In this document: positions 41,532 through 49,801 of the stretch, piece by piece | Layout of the letters: each line of letters starts with the position of its first letter | Position numbering within the stretch: the first letter of the stretch is position 1 | Source of the DNA: Bacillus salipaludis | GTDB taxonomy: Bacteria; Bacillota; Bacilli; Bacillales_B; DSM-18226 | DNA: 64,000 nt | Direction of reading: 5' to 3' | NCBI RefSeq assembly: GCF_004358205.1 | Contig: NZ_SMYO01000007.1 | Span: 264,957-328,956, forward strand | Translations under genes and position numbers: made by a program | Notes under the pieces: generated by a model | What the model was told of the DNA's origin: nothing | Seen by the model: the letters and a program-made list of their open reading frames with translations, nothing else | Databases searched by the model: none

Positions 41532-42326
41532 GTGAAGAAAAAAACTGCTTTGATTACCGGAGGGGCAACCGGCATTGGAAAAATTACTGCTTTACAACTT
41601 GCAGAAAAAGGGTATCAGTTGATTATTAATTATCGAAGCAGTGAATTGGAAGCAAAAGAACTTGCAAAGCAGCTCGAGGAAAGTTTTGGAACCGATTGCC
41701 TGTTACTTCAAGGGGATGTGGCCAAACAAGAAGATTGTATCCGAATGGTCCACCAAGCATTAACAAGATTTTCTTCGATTGATGTTTTAATCCATAATGC
41801 AGGGCCATACATACACGAAAGAAAAAAACTAACGGATTATTCATTCGAAGAATGGAATTATTTATTAAATGGAAATTTGTCAGCTGTTTTTAATTTATCA
41901 AAGCTGACCATACCTATTATGAGAAAAAATAAATGGGGAAGAATTATTACAATGGGGTTTGACAGGGTCGAAACAGCGCCTGGTTGGATTTATCGTTCTG
42001 CTTTTGCTGCAGCAAAAACGGGTCTAGCATCCTTGACAAGAACGATTGCCATTGAGGAAATGATAAACGGGATTACGGCCAATATGGTAAGTCCAGGGGA
42101 TATTAGCACCGAATGGAAGGAAAAAACAATTGAACAAGCCTTTTCTTCTGATAATAGTCTTACTTCAGTCGGGAGATCAGGGACAGGTGAAGATATTGCA
42201 AGAGTGATTTCTTTTCTCGTCGATGAAAATTCAAGTTTTATAACCGGGAGTATTATCCCTGTGACCGGGGGAATAGATGTATTGGGAAAAGCATTGAAAG
42301 ACGAACATAATATAAAAGAGTCCTGA
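41532..42326 (+). CDS. Short-chain dehydrogenase/reductase-family protein lacking the usual catalytic Tyr
   Basis: 264 residues from GTG 41532 after GAGGTAATG. Rossmann motif TGGATGIGK, HNAGPY, and NMVSPGDI after the active site are normal. At the catalytic site, however, the expected YxxxK reads FAAAK (in RSAFAAAKTGL), and the preceding Ser strand reads RIITMGF. Cofactor binding is therefore likely, but classic hydride/proton transfer is doubtful. I recall B. cereus-group relatives with the same change, so it seems a conserved subgroup rather than a mutation. It converges on a MATE gene. Confidence 0.85.
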   Translation: MKKKTALITGGATGIGKITALQLAEKGYQLIINYRSSELEAKELAKQLEESFGTDCLLLQGDVAKQEDCIRMVHQALTRFSSIDVLIHNAGPYIHERKKLTDYSFEEWNYLLNGNLSAVFNLSKLTIPIMRKNKWGRIITMGFDRVETAPGWIYRSAFAAAKTGLASLTRTIAIEEMINGITANMVSPGDISTEWKEKTIEQAFSSDNSLTSVGRSGTGEDIARVISFLVDENSSFITGSIIPVTGGIDVLGKALKDEHNIKES

Positions 42327-42349
42327 CCAAAATCATTAGGACTCTTTTT
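42317..42349. terminator. Bidirectional terminator between the SDR and MATE genes
   Basis: AGAGTCCT and AGGACTCT arms followed by TTTTG. On the minus strand it overlaps the MATE stop region. Confidence 0.8.
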
Positions 42350-43703
42350 GTATGTTTGCTTGATTCGCGGTTTTTTGAACCCAAAGTAAACGTAATAAAA
42401 GACAAATTGCTCCGACTGCGAGTCCCGCAATCAAACCGATCCAATAACCAAATGCACCCAGATCAGTATAAACTGCCATTACATATCCAAGTGGGAGGCC
42501 GATTACCCAATAGGATAGAAGAGAGGCTAAGAAGGTAATATTTACGTCCTTATACCCTCGTAGTGCACCTTGGATTGGTGCCTGGATGGCATCAGATAAT
42601 TGAAAGAATAACGCGTAAAGCAAAAATTTCGCCGTTAATTTTAAAACCACTGGATCTGTCGTATAAATTCCCGCAATATCATAGCGGAATAGCAGTAAGA
42701 TTATTCCGCATAACCCTGCCAGTAAAATTGCGATTCCAACTCCAAGCCAGCTGTATTCCTTTGCATCCTGATTTCTTTTGGCGCCAATTTCAAAGCCGAC
42801 CAAGATGGTTAAGGCCATGGAGATGCTGAGAGGAAGCATATACAAAAATGAAGCAAAATTTAATGCTGACTGATGGCTGGCTATTGTATTGGTATCAAAA
42901 GTACTCATTAGCAAAGTAACAGCAGCAAAAATGCTGGTTTCAAAAAAAATCGAAAAACCAATAGGAATGCCAATTTTTAATATTTCCTTTGATCTTGAAA
43001 GGGATATTTTATGAAAGTGGCGGAAAATACCAAAATTTGAAAATGGTTGATTCGTACAGATGATAAAAATCGAAATACAAGTAATCAGCCAATAGGTAAT
43101 CGCTGTTGCAACACCTGCTCCAATTCCTCCAAGTTCAGGGAAACCAAATTTTCCATAAATCAACAGATAATTAAAGACAACATTAATCGGAAGTGAAGTT
43201 AAAGTAATGACCATCGTAACACGCGTTTTCCCAAGCGCATCAATAAATGATCTTAATACGTTATAAGCGAAAAGTGGGATCATTCCAAAGCTTAAGGCAG
43301 CAAGATAGTCATGGGCTACTTTCCGAACATGTGGTTCAAGGCTCATACCGTTTAAAATGGGGTCAAGAATGATAGCGCCTATAGCGATAACGATAATGGC
43401 AATGATTACAGATAAATAAAGTCCTTGAAACACAGAGTGTGCAACCTTATCCTGCTGTTTCGCCCCATTTAATTGCGCAACTATCGGCGTAACGGCCAAC
43501 AATATTCCACTAAGTCCAGTAAATACCGGAACCCACAGGGAGGAACCTATTGCAACACCTGCCAAATCGGATGGGCTGTAATGCCCGGACATGGTTACAT
43601 CAAAAAAGTTCATTGAAAAAAGCCCAAGCTGGGTAATCAGAATCGGGAATAAAATATAAATTAATTGTTTTAACTTTTGCTTCTTTGTAATGGTTTGTTT
43701 CAA
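42336..43703 (-). CDS. MATE-family multidrug/Na+ antiporter (NorM type)
   Basis: 455 residues with twelve helices in two pseudo-repeats: LFPILITQLGLFSMNFFDVTMSGHYSPSDLAGVAIG at the start and EILKIGIPIGFSIFFETSIF at the start of the second half. These are the signature repeat units of MATE exporters, which use Na+ or H+ gradients to expel cationic drugs. A TTG start with GATGGAG nine bases away is used. The C-terminal Asn/Gln-rich tail is short. Substrates cannot be predicted. Confidence 0.93.
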   Translation of the reverse strand: MKQTITKKQKLKQLIYILFPILITQLGLFSMNFFDVTMSGHYSPSDLAGVAIGSSLWVPVFTGLSGILLAVTPIVAQLNGAKQQDKVAHSVFQGLYLSVIIAIIVIAIGAIILDPILNGMSLEPHVRKVAHDYLAALSFGMIPLFAYNVLRSFIDALGKTRVTMVITLTSLPINVVFNYLLIYGKFGFPELGGIGAGVATAITYWLITCISIFIICTNQPFSNFGIFRHFHKISLSRSKEILKIGIPIGFSIFFETSIFAAVTLLMSTFDTNTIASHQSALNFASFLYMLPLSISMALTILVGFEIGAKRNQDAKEYSWLGVGIAILLAGLCGIILLLFRYDIAGIYTTDPVVLKLTAKFLLYALFFQLSDAIQAPIQGALRGYKDVNITFLASLLSYWVIGLPLGYVMAVYTDLGAFGYWIGLIAGLAVGAICLLLRLLWVQKTANQANIQKES

Positions 43704-43939
43704 TTTTTAGTTTCTCCATCTTCTTTAGGTTACAAAGAGTTATTATATCATGGAACCTATTCCAGTGGTTTACAAAGATATCGTTAACAAGCTGTTTTTC
43801 TGTCTTAAAAAACATACCCAATGTACAAAGGATATACAAACTGCTTTTACAATTTTTCGAACAATTTGATTACAAGGAATGAAAATGGATTATTTTGCGG
43901 ATAATAGTTGTGTATCATCTATGGAAAGGAGCAAAGAAA

Positions 43940-44098
43940 ATGAGCTTTAATATTAATCGTATTAATCCTAATCAAACCCAGGTATTTTTTCATGATGGTC
44001 GATTTGAAACGTTAACGAATGAGGAATTAGAAGAATTTTTGCTCCAGATGGGTATAAGTGAAGTAGATGGAACAACCGAACAAAGCGTAATAGATTAA
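43940..44098 (+). CDS. Small hypothetical protein (52 aa)
   Basis: 52 residues, MSFNINRINPNQTQVFFHDGR, then FETLTNEELEEFLLQMGISEVDG. AAAGGAG lies before the ATG at a good distance; upstream frame extension has no site. It has no membrane segment, and an acidic helix in the second half. A hairpin (GACTA, TAGTC, then TTTTTT) at about 44113-44145 ends it. The family is not recognised. Confidence 0.6.
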   Translation: MSFNINRINPNQTQVFFHDGRFETLTNEELEEFLLQMGISEVDGTTEQSVID

Positions 44099-44151
44099 CG
44101 AAAGTAAGATGATGACTATGCACCCAAGGGCGCTAGTCTTTTTTCTTGTAA

Positions 44152-44183
44152 AAAAAGCAATCGGCGGTGGCCGATTGCTTTTA
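44152..44183 (-). terminator. Terminator of the GNAT gene
   Basis: AAGCAATCGG and CCGATTGCTT arms; it overlaps the gene's stop on the minus strand and is followed there by TTTTTT. Confidence 0.85.
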
Positions 44184-44741
44184 TGCTTCCAATAAATGAG
44201 TGGAATCTGTTTGAAGAGAGTCGTTTCTCATTATATAGAAGGTATATTGATCTTTTGGAATTTCATATAAATCGTAAACCTCACCATTGGCATTTAATTG
44301 CTCATACAGTGATTTTCGTGTTTCATTTGCTTTTATGACATATGGTAGTTTTTCCGCTGCTTTAATCGAACGGATATTGATCTTACGGATTCGCATATAA
44401 ATCGTTTCAATTCCCATTTCGTAGAAAAGCTCACTGAAAAAAGCTTCTTTCGCAGGATTATTATACCCTTTTCCATGATAAGGTTTGCCTAGCCAGGTTC
44501 CCAAAAATCCGGCATTTTCTTCAATATCAAATAGATTAATTGTACCAATAGGGGAACCCCATTCATCAAGAATAGTGCGGGAGATTAATTCACCACGTTC
44601 TTCAGCTTCAATGGTTTTCTTTGTCACGAATAAGAATTCGTCATAGGATGCTGCTTTTTGGCGAACAAAAGGGAAGACATCTGGATGCGTCATTAGTTCA
44701 TAAAGTGTGTGGCTGTCGTGAAGATCTCTTTTCTTCAGCAT
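44181..44741 (-). CDS. GNAT acetyltransferase (RimJ/RimL-like)
   Basis: 186 residues from ATG 44741, six bases after GGAGGG. LFDIEENAGFLGTWLGKPYHGKGYNNPAKEAFFSELF is the acetyl-CoA-binding motif A/B region, and IETIYMRIRKINIRSIKAAEKL matches the ribosomal-protein N-acetyltransferase subgroup. It could acetylate a protein N-terminus or a small amine; unknown. Its roughly 100-200-base leader is unusual, with a tRNA T-arm-like hairpin and a long competing stem (44790-44850). Confidence 0.85.
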   Translation of the reverse strand: MLKKRDLHDSHTLYELMTHPDVFPFVRQKAASYDEFLFVTKKTIEAEERGELISRTILDEWGSPIGTINLFDIEENAGFLGTWLGKPYHGKGYNNPAKEAFFSELFYEMGIETIYMRIRKINIRSIKAAEKLPYVIKANETRKSLYEQLNANGEVYDLYEIPKDQYTFYIMRNDSLQTDSTHLLEA

Positions 44742-44789
44742 GAATATCCCTCCATTAGGGCAATCCGATCCCATGTCAAAAGAAAACGG

Positions 44790-44868
44790 CCCACCCTCGA
44801 AATTTTTTATTAGAATTGCTAAAAAATTTCGGGGTGGGAATCGAACCCACTAGAACCAGTATACTGGT
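44790..44868 (-). promoter_or_regulatory. Structured leader upstream of the GNAT gene, with tRNA T-arm-like hairpin
   Basis: On the minus strand: the 14-base palindrome ACCAGTATACTGGT (44855-44868), then GTGGG-TTCGATT-CCCAC (44834-44850), exactly a tRNA T-arm, then a long stem spanning 44790-44838 (CCCACCC and GAAATTTTTTA paired with TAAAAAATTTC and GGGTGGG). The CCCAC strand is used by both, so the two folds exclude each other. After the long stem comes CCGTTTTCTTTT, a possible terminator tail. No complete tRNA can be drawn. Confidence 0.5.
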
Positions 44869-45034
44869 GGCGCACCATTTGCCTTCCCTATATCATTTTT
44901 TTTGAAAAATAAAGATTAAAATAGTCCCCCAAATTCAAGTTACCATTAGTATCATCAAAAGTATGATACCATAAAAAAAAGCGAAAAATAAATAGGTTTT
45001 TGTTTGTTTTTAAGTGAAATTTTTTTCCAATTTT

Positions 45035-46171
45035 CTACAAAGTTTTTGCCTCTTCGAAAACCATTTCTCCACCTATCATTGTCCATTTTGGTTTTGCTAG
45101 ATAATGGAAAGGATGGTGGCTCCATAATACAAGGTCAGCATCTTTTCCTTCTTCAATACTTCCGAGACGGTCATCAATTTTTAAATTTTTTGCTGGAAAA
45201 ATCGTAATCCCCTCTAATGCTTTTTGTTCCGGAAGACCTTCTCTTACTGCAATTCCTGCACAAATATTCAAATATTGAATCGGAGTATAAGGGTGATCTG
45301 TGGTAATGGAAACTTCTACCCCATTATTGGTAAGTTCCTGATAAGTTTTCCATGTTTTATTTTTTAGTTCAACCTTGGACCTCCTTGTTAAGGTTGGGCC
45401 AACGGATACTTTTAGGTTCATCCCTGCTAATTCATTTGCAATTAAATGCCCCTCTGTACAATGCTCAATTCTCAGGTCCAGATTAAATTCTTCCGCAAAA
45501 CGGGTGGCTGTAATGATATCGTCCGCCCGGTGGGCATGGATTCGAACGGGGATCTCCCTTTTTAATGCCATTACAATGGGTGCAATCCTTAGATCTTCTG
45601 GGTTATCGGCGTAAATGGCCTGATAAAATGCTTCGCGGAGCTTGCCCATGATTCCCATCCTCGTAATGGAGTCGCTATTTCCATGGCTGTGGATTCTTTT
45701 TGGGTTTTCACCTAGAGCGATTTTTAATCCCGCAATCTCTTGAATAAGCATTTTTTTAATATTTTTGCCCGTTGTTTTTATCACCGATGTGGTCCCTCCG
45801 ATGATATTTGCGCTTCCCGGCATAATATGAACGGTTGTAATCCCGCTCCGAACAGCATCCGTAAATGCGGCATCTAACGGATAGGCACCGTCGAAAGCAC
45901 GTATATGCGGGGTTAGGGCCTCTGCTGTTTCATTCGCATCGTTTCCCGCCCAGCCCGTACCTTCGTCATAAAGTCCAAGATGTGTATGGACATCAATAAA
46001 ACCTGGTAAAAGATAGGCATTTCCACAATCAATTATTTTAACTTCTAAATCGGTGATGATATGCTGTCCAACTTTAGCGATTTTTCCATCTTCAATTAAA
46101 ACATCCCCTGAATGAATAGGGGTGTCGGTAATCGGATATACCGTTGCATTCTTCAAAAGTATTTTCGTCAT
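45035..46171 (-). CDS. Amidohydrolase-family metal-dependent hydrolase
   Basis: 378 residues from ATG 46171, after AAGAAAGG. An N-terminal beta domain (KILLKNATVYPITDTPIHSGDVLIEDGKI) precedes the TIM barrel with the metal pair FIDVHTHLGL, then HAHRADDI and RIEHCTEGH, and a late Asp in TTDHPYTP. The C-terminus GSIEEGKDADLVLWSHHPF closes the beta domain. It is imidazolonepropionase-like, but the substrate is unknown. It is single, not in a histidine-degradation operon. Confidence 0.88.
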   Translation of the reverse strand: MTKILLKNATVYPITDTPIHSGDVLIEDGKIAKVGQHIITDLEVKIIDCGNAYLLPGFIDVHTHLGLYDEGTGWAGNDANETAEALTPHIRAFDGAYPLDAAFTDAVRSGITTVHIMPGSANIIGGTTSVIKTTGKNIKKMLIQEIAGLKIALGENPKRIHSHGNSDSITRMGIMGKLREAFYQAIYADNPEDLRIAPIVMALKREIPVRIHAHRADDIITATRFAEEFNLDLRIEHCTEGHLIANELAGMNLKVSVGPTLTRRSKVELKNKTWKTYQELTNNGVEVSITTDHPYTPIQYLNICAGIAVREGLPEQKALEGITIFPAKNLKIDDRLGSIEEGKDADLVLWSHHPFHYLAKPKWTMIGGEMVFEEAKTL

Positions 46172-46459
46172 ATTTAAACCTTTCTTCCTATATTTCATGT
46201 ATTTAACTATTTTACCAAGCAGTATATTTTCCGAAAAGTTAAAAATGTTCCGAGCAATAACTTTTATTCTTTTATATGCAAAAAAGCCCAATTTTGAAAC
46301 TTGTGTTCATTATATTTATTTTTAGGTTATTTTGCCCGTGTACTCTGTTAGCAAGCCTGAAAATAATAAGCGGATTTTACCAGAAACAATGAAATCTTTT
46401 CCAGAATAGAGCGTACATATAAAAGAAAGGATTTTTTTAATGAAGAAGGAGGTGCTATA

Positions 46460-46783
46460 GTGGTAAAAAGTGAAGAAAGGCTCTTGGCAGCAGTTCTTTA
46501 TATAGTTAGTTTTATTTTTCCGATTATTGGACCATTAGTCATTTGGTTAATTAAAAAAGATGAATCATCATTCATTGATTATCATGGGAAAGAGTACTTT
46601 AACTTTTTTATTTCCTATACCATTTATTGTATTATAGGCGGGATATTAACGATCATCATTATCGGTATTATTGCCTTGTGGGTTTTAGGGATTGCAGCGG
46701 TCGTCTTTACCATCATAGCCGCTATAAAAGCGTATGAAGGTCAAGAATACCGGTTTCCATGGATCTTTCGCTTAATTCAATAG
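46460..46783 (+). CDS. DUF4870 membrane protein
   Basis: 107 residues from GTG 46460 after AGGAGGTG. SEERLLAAVLYIVSFIFPIIGPLVIWLIKKDESSFIDYHGKEYFNFFISY is the DUF4870 signature (helix, Lys-rich loop, helix). Three membrane helices in all. Function unknown. It lies 100 bases ahead of a yxlE-like gene, separated by a strong terminator, so it is not in the same transcript. Confidence 0.88.
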   Translation: MVKSEERLLAAVLYIVSFIFPIIGPLVIWLIKKDESSFIDYHGKEYFNFFISYTIYCIIGGILTIIIIGIIALWVLGIAAVVFTIIAAIKAYEGQEYRFPWIFRLIQ

Positions 46784-46791
46784 AAAAATTT

Positions 46792-46836
46792 TTCAGAACC
46801 TGGTATAAATATTTGCCGGGTTCTGAAACGTTTTTC
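46792..46836 (+). terminator. Terminator after the DUF4870 gene
   Basis: TTCAGAACC and GGTTCTGAA arms with a long loop, followed by ACGTTTTTC. Confidence 0.75.
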
Positions 46837-46883
46837 TAGGTCAAACGTCATATATTTATAAATAGAAAAAAGGGGGAGATAGC

Positions 46884-47075
46884 ATGGCAAATATAAACTG
46901 GGCACTTCTTGCGCCTATTCTGGTGATTGAGTTAATTTTAGTAATTGTTGTATTGGTGGATATCATTCGCATTGAAAAAACAAATGGACCTAAGTGGCTT
47001 TGGGTACTGCTAAGTTTATTCTTTAATCCAATTGGGCCGATTCTTTATTTTGTAATAGGAAGGAGTAAAAGCTGA
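46884..47075 (+). CDS. yxlE: YxlE-like PLDc_N-domain membrane protein
   Basis: 63 residues with two hydrophobic helices and the motif LWVLLSLFFNPIGPILYFVIGR, the N-terminal domain otherwise found in cardiolipin synthases. In B. subtilis YxlE belongs to the sigY operon and precedes the ABC genes yxlF/yxlG, as here. The stop overlaps the yxlF start (TGATG). No sigY, yxlC or yxlD is present upstream. Confidence 0.85.
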   Translation: MANINWALLAPILVIELILVIVVLVDIIRIEKTNGPKWLWVLLSLFFNPIGPILYFVIGRSKS

Positions 47076-47983
47076 TGTCCCTTATTCAAATTTCTGGATT
47101 AAAGAAGAGTTTCCAGGGAAACGAGGTAATTAAAGGTCTTGATTTTCATTTAGATAAAGGAAAATGTATTGCCCTTTTAGGCCCAAACGGCGCAGGAAAA
47201 ACCACGACGCTTAGGATGTTAGCTGGTTTAATGAAACCGACTGCTGGAACGATCGCTTTTAAAGATGCAAAGAAAGATGGAGATATTCGCCACATTATCG
47301 GTTATCTCCCTCAGTTTCCAGTTTATTATGATTGGATGAGTGGTCTTGAATTTCTTCAGTATGTTGGGAAATTGGGGGGCTTAACGAATAAAGAAGCAAA
47401 GGAACGATCACTTAAACTTCTTGAACTTGTTGGGATTTCAGATGCGAAAAATCGAAGGGTAGGCAAATATTCAGGCGGAATGAAGCAGCGCTTAGGTATT
47501 GCACAAGCCCTTATCCATCGGCCGCAGATGATCATGCTCGATGAGCCAGTTTCAGCTCTAGATCCCATTGGGCGAAGAGAAGTACTCGATTTATTGGAAG
47601 GACTAAAAAGAGAAACCACCATCCTTTTTTCCACCCATATTTTAAATGATGCGGAAGAGGTTAGTGATGAAATCCTGTTTTTACATAAAGGTCTAATTGT
47701 TGAATCCGGAACCATGGAGGAATTAAGGGAACGCCATCAACAGTCCAGAATTGATTTGTTTTTCAAAGGGAAGGCCGAGCTATATGCAGATGCTTTTGGA
47801 AAAAATCCGTTCACAAAAACCATCTCCATTGAAGGCAATCGACTAAGTGTAACCGTGAACGATATTGAACAAGCTAGACAAGTCTTTCTAAGAGAAATTT
47901 CGGAACATAACTGGCCGCTAGAAAAATTTGAAATGAGCAGCATGACGCTTGAAGATGTGTTTATGAAGGTGGTGGGAAAATGA
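47075..47983 (+). CDS. yxlF: ABC transporter ATP-binding protein (YxlF type)
   Basis: 302 residues. Walker A GPNGAGKTTTLRML, signature YSGGMKQRLGIAQAL, Walker B MIMLDEPVSALDP, and the H-loop STHILNDAEEV. A C-terminal extension (about 215-300) is typical of bacitracin/Nod-type exporters. One-base overlap with yxlE and four-base overlap with the permease gene indicate a coupled operon. Substrate unknown; the B. subtilis system influences SigY activity. Confidence 0.9.
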   Translation: MSLIQISGLKKSFQGNEVIKGLDFHLDKGKCIALLGPNGAGKTTTLRMLAGLMKPTAGTIAFKDAKKDGDIRHIIGYLPQFPVYYDWMSGLEFLQYVGKLGGLTNKEAKERSLKLLELVGISDAKNRRVGKYSGGMKQRLGIAQALIHRPQMIMLDEPVSALDPIGRREVLDLLEGLKRETTILFSTHILNDAEEVSDEILFLHKGLIVESGTMEELRERHQQSRIDLFFKGKAELYADAFGKNPFTKTISIEGNRLSVTVNDIEQARQVFLREISEHNWPLEKFEMSSMTLEDVFMKVVGK

Positions 47984-48759
47984 GCCAATGGATTACGCTC
48001 CTTAATAAGGAGCTATTAGAAATGTGGAGAAATTTCAAATGGATTTGGGTGCCCATCACGTTTATTCTGCTAGGTGTGCAAAAACCGTTATCCTCTTATT
48101 ATTTGCCGCAGATTCTTGACTCAATAGGGAATCTGCCAGAGGGAGCAAAGATTGAAATTCCAAAACCCTCCGCACAGGAGGTATTTGTTAGTGGTTTAAG
48201 TGAATATTCCTCCTTAGGTGTGTTAATTATTGTTCTAACGACAATGGCGCTAATTGCCGGTGAAAGAAAAAGCGGTGTTGCTGCCATGATTTTAGTTAAA
48301 CCGGTTTCATACCGCTCTTTTGTAACAGCGAAATGGGTGGGGGCTCTTCTGCTAATGTGGGTATCTTTTTTTATCGGTTCGGCTGCAACTTGGTATTATA
48401 CCGGGATATTATTTGATTGGGTTGCAGCTGGCGAAGCCTTTCAAGCATTCTTTCTTTATGGACTATGGTTTACCGTAATTTTAACCATCGCCTTGTTTTT
48501 TAGTGCGGCTCATCTCGTTCCTGGTGTGGCTGGTTTTGTCTCCCTTTTGGTAGTGATTATTTTAAGTTTGGTATCAAGCTCTCTTTCCGATTGGCTGGAA
48601 TGGAGCCCGGCAATGTTAACAAAATATGCGAACGATTTAGTATTAATAGGCAAATTAGCGGATTATACTCTGCCAGCATGTTTGCTCTCGATTGCAAGTA
48701 TTCTCATTCTGCTAGCCTTAAGTATTTTTATTTTTCGAAAAAAAGAGCTGGCATCATAA
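47980..48759 (+). CDS. yxlG: ABC-2 type permease (YxlG type)
   Basis: 259 residues with six helices. LNKELLEMWRNFKWIWVPITFILLG and LIAGERKSGVAAMILVKPVSYRSFVTAKWVGALLL are the ABC-2 permease hallmarks (the E-R-K-x-G loop contacts the ATPase). It partners the YxlF protein encoded immediately upstream. It ends 77 bases before the patatin-like gene, with no clear terminator between. Confidence 0.88.
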   Translation: MSQWITLLNKELLEMWRNFKWIWVPITFILLGVQKPLSSYYLPQILDSIGNLPEGAKIEIPKPSAQEVFVSGLSEYSSLGVLIIVLTTMALIAGERKSGVAAMILVKPVSYRSFVTAKWVGALLLMWVSFFIGSAATWYYTGILFDWVAAGEAFQAFFLYGLWFTVILTIALFFSAAHLVPGVAGFVSLLVVIILSLVSSSLSDWLEWSPAMLTKYANDLVLIGKLADYTLPACLLSIASILILLALSIFIFRKKELAS

Positions 48760-48836
48760 GAGGCAGTTTAGTTTTCAAATTCGTCCATATATGACAGAAT
48801 AAACATGATAAAAATAGAGGAAAGGGACGAAGCAAT

Positions 48837-49697
48837 GTGTTAAATGGAGTCGGTTTGGTTCTTGAGGGCGGGGGAATGCGTGGTGTTTATACGGCGGGCG
48901 TTCTTGAATACTTTTTAGAAAATCAATTATTTTTTCCTTATGTAATCGGCGTCTCTGCGGGGGCTTGTAATGCAGCATCTTATTTGTCAAAACAAAAGGG
49001 AAGAAATAAAACCGTAACAATTCAGTATGCTTCGGATCCGCGATATATATCTTGGAGAAATTATTTTAAAAATCGTCAGTTTTTTGGAATGGATTTTATC
49101 TTCGATGAAATCCCCAATCAACATGTTCCCTATCATTATGATGTCTTTTATAACGGTCCCTCTGAATTTGTTGTGGGAGCAACCGATTGCTTAACAGGGG
49201 AAGCGGTTTATTTCAATAAAAGAGATTATGGCCAAGAACTACTGACTGTTTTACGGGCATCGAGTTCGCTTCCATTTATTGCACCTGAAATAACCTATCA
49301 AAATAAAATTTTGCTTGATGGTGGAATTAGCGATCCAATTCCAATTAAAAAAGCACAATCAGATGGCTTTAAGAAAAATATTGTGATTCTTACAAGAAAT
49401 ATGGACTATCGGAAAAAGCCCTCGAAGTTTCATTTCCTTGTTAACCGAAAATATCCTGACTATAAAGGGCTGCAAAGGGCTTTAAGGAATCGGTATCAAA
49501 TGTATAACGACACTCTCGCTTTTTTAGAAAAAGAAGAGGAGAAGGGAAATGTTTTTATTATCCGGCCATTAAAGCCGCTCCAGGTAGGAAGAATGGAACG
49601 GAATCCAGTGCGGTTAGAGGAGTTATATAACCAGGGCTATGAGGATGCCAAAGTATTAAGCGGAAAAATAGTAAAATATGTGCAATCAAATAATTAA
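48837..49697 (+). CDS. Patatin-like phospholipase family protein
   Basis: 286 residues from a GTG at 48837. Oxyanion motif EGGGMRGVYTAGVLE, nucleophile elbow GVSAGAC and catalytic Asp in DGGISDPIP are all present, so the Ser-Asp dyad is intact. No membrane segment or signal peptide, suggesting a cytosolic acyl hydrolase or lipid-modifying enzyme. The ribosome-binding site GAGGAAAGGGACGAAG is modest. Substrate unknown. Confidence 0.9.
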   Translation: MLNGVGLVLEGGGMRGVYTAGVLEYFLENQLFFPYVIGVSAGACNAASYLSKQKGRNKTVTIQYASDPRYISWRNYFKNRQFFGMDFIFDEIPNQHVPYHYDVFYNGPSEFVVGATDCLTGEAVYFNKRDYGQELLTVLRASSSLPFIAPEITYQNKILLDGGISDPIPIKKAQSDGFKKNIVILTRNMDYRKKPSKFHFLVNRKYPDYKGLQRALRNRYQMYNDTLAFLEKEEEKGNVFIIRPLKPLQVGRMERNPVRLEELYNQGYEDAKVLSGKIVKYVQSNN

Positions 49698-49722
49698 GAG
49701 ACTTTTGCAGGTCTCTTTTTTG
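49697..49722 (+). terminator. Terminator after the patatin-like gene
   Basis: AGAGAC and GTCTCT arms followed by TTTTTTG. Confidence 0.8.
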
Positions 49723-49801
49723 ATTTAATGAGGAAATCTTCTATCATTTTTCTTAGTATTATTTAATAGACTGATATAAGAGGAATGGATAAGGAGTTTT
49801 C

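Noticed and set aside
44790..44838. T-box riboswitch antiterminator
   Set aside because: AGGGTGG occurs, but the full T-box consensus (AGGGTGGNACCGCG) and a specifier stem are missing, and the downstream gene is not an amino-acid or tRNA-ligase gene.
44800..44900. A tRNA gene
   Set aside because: Only the T-arm is convincing; no matching acceptor, D-arm or anticodon arm can be drawn on either side, and no CCA follows.
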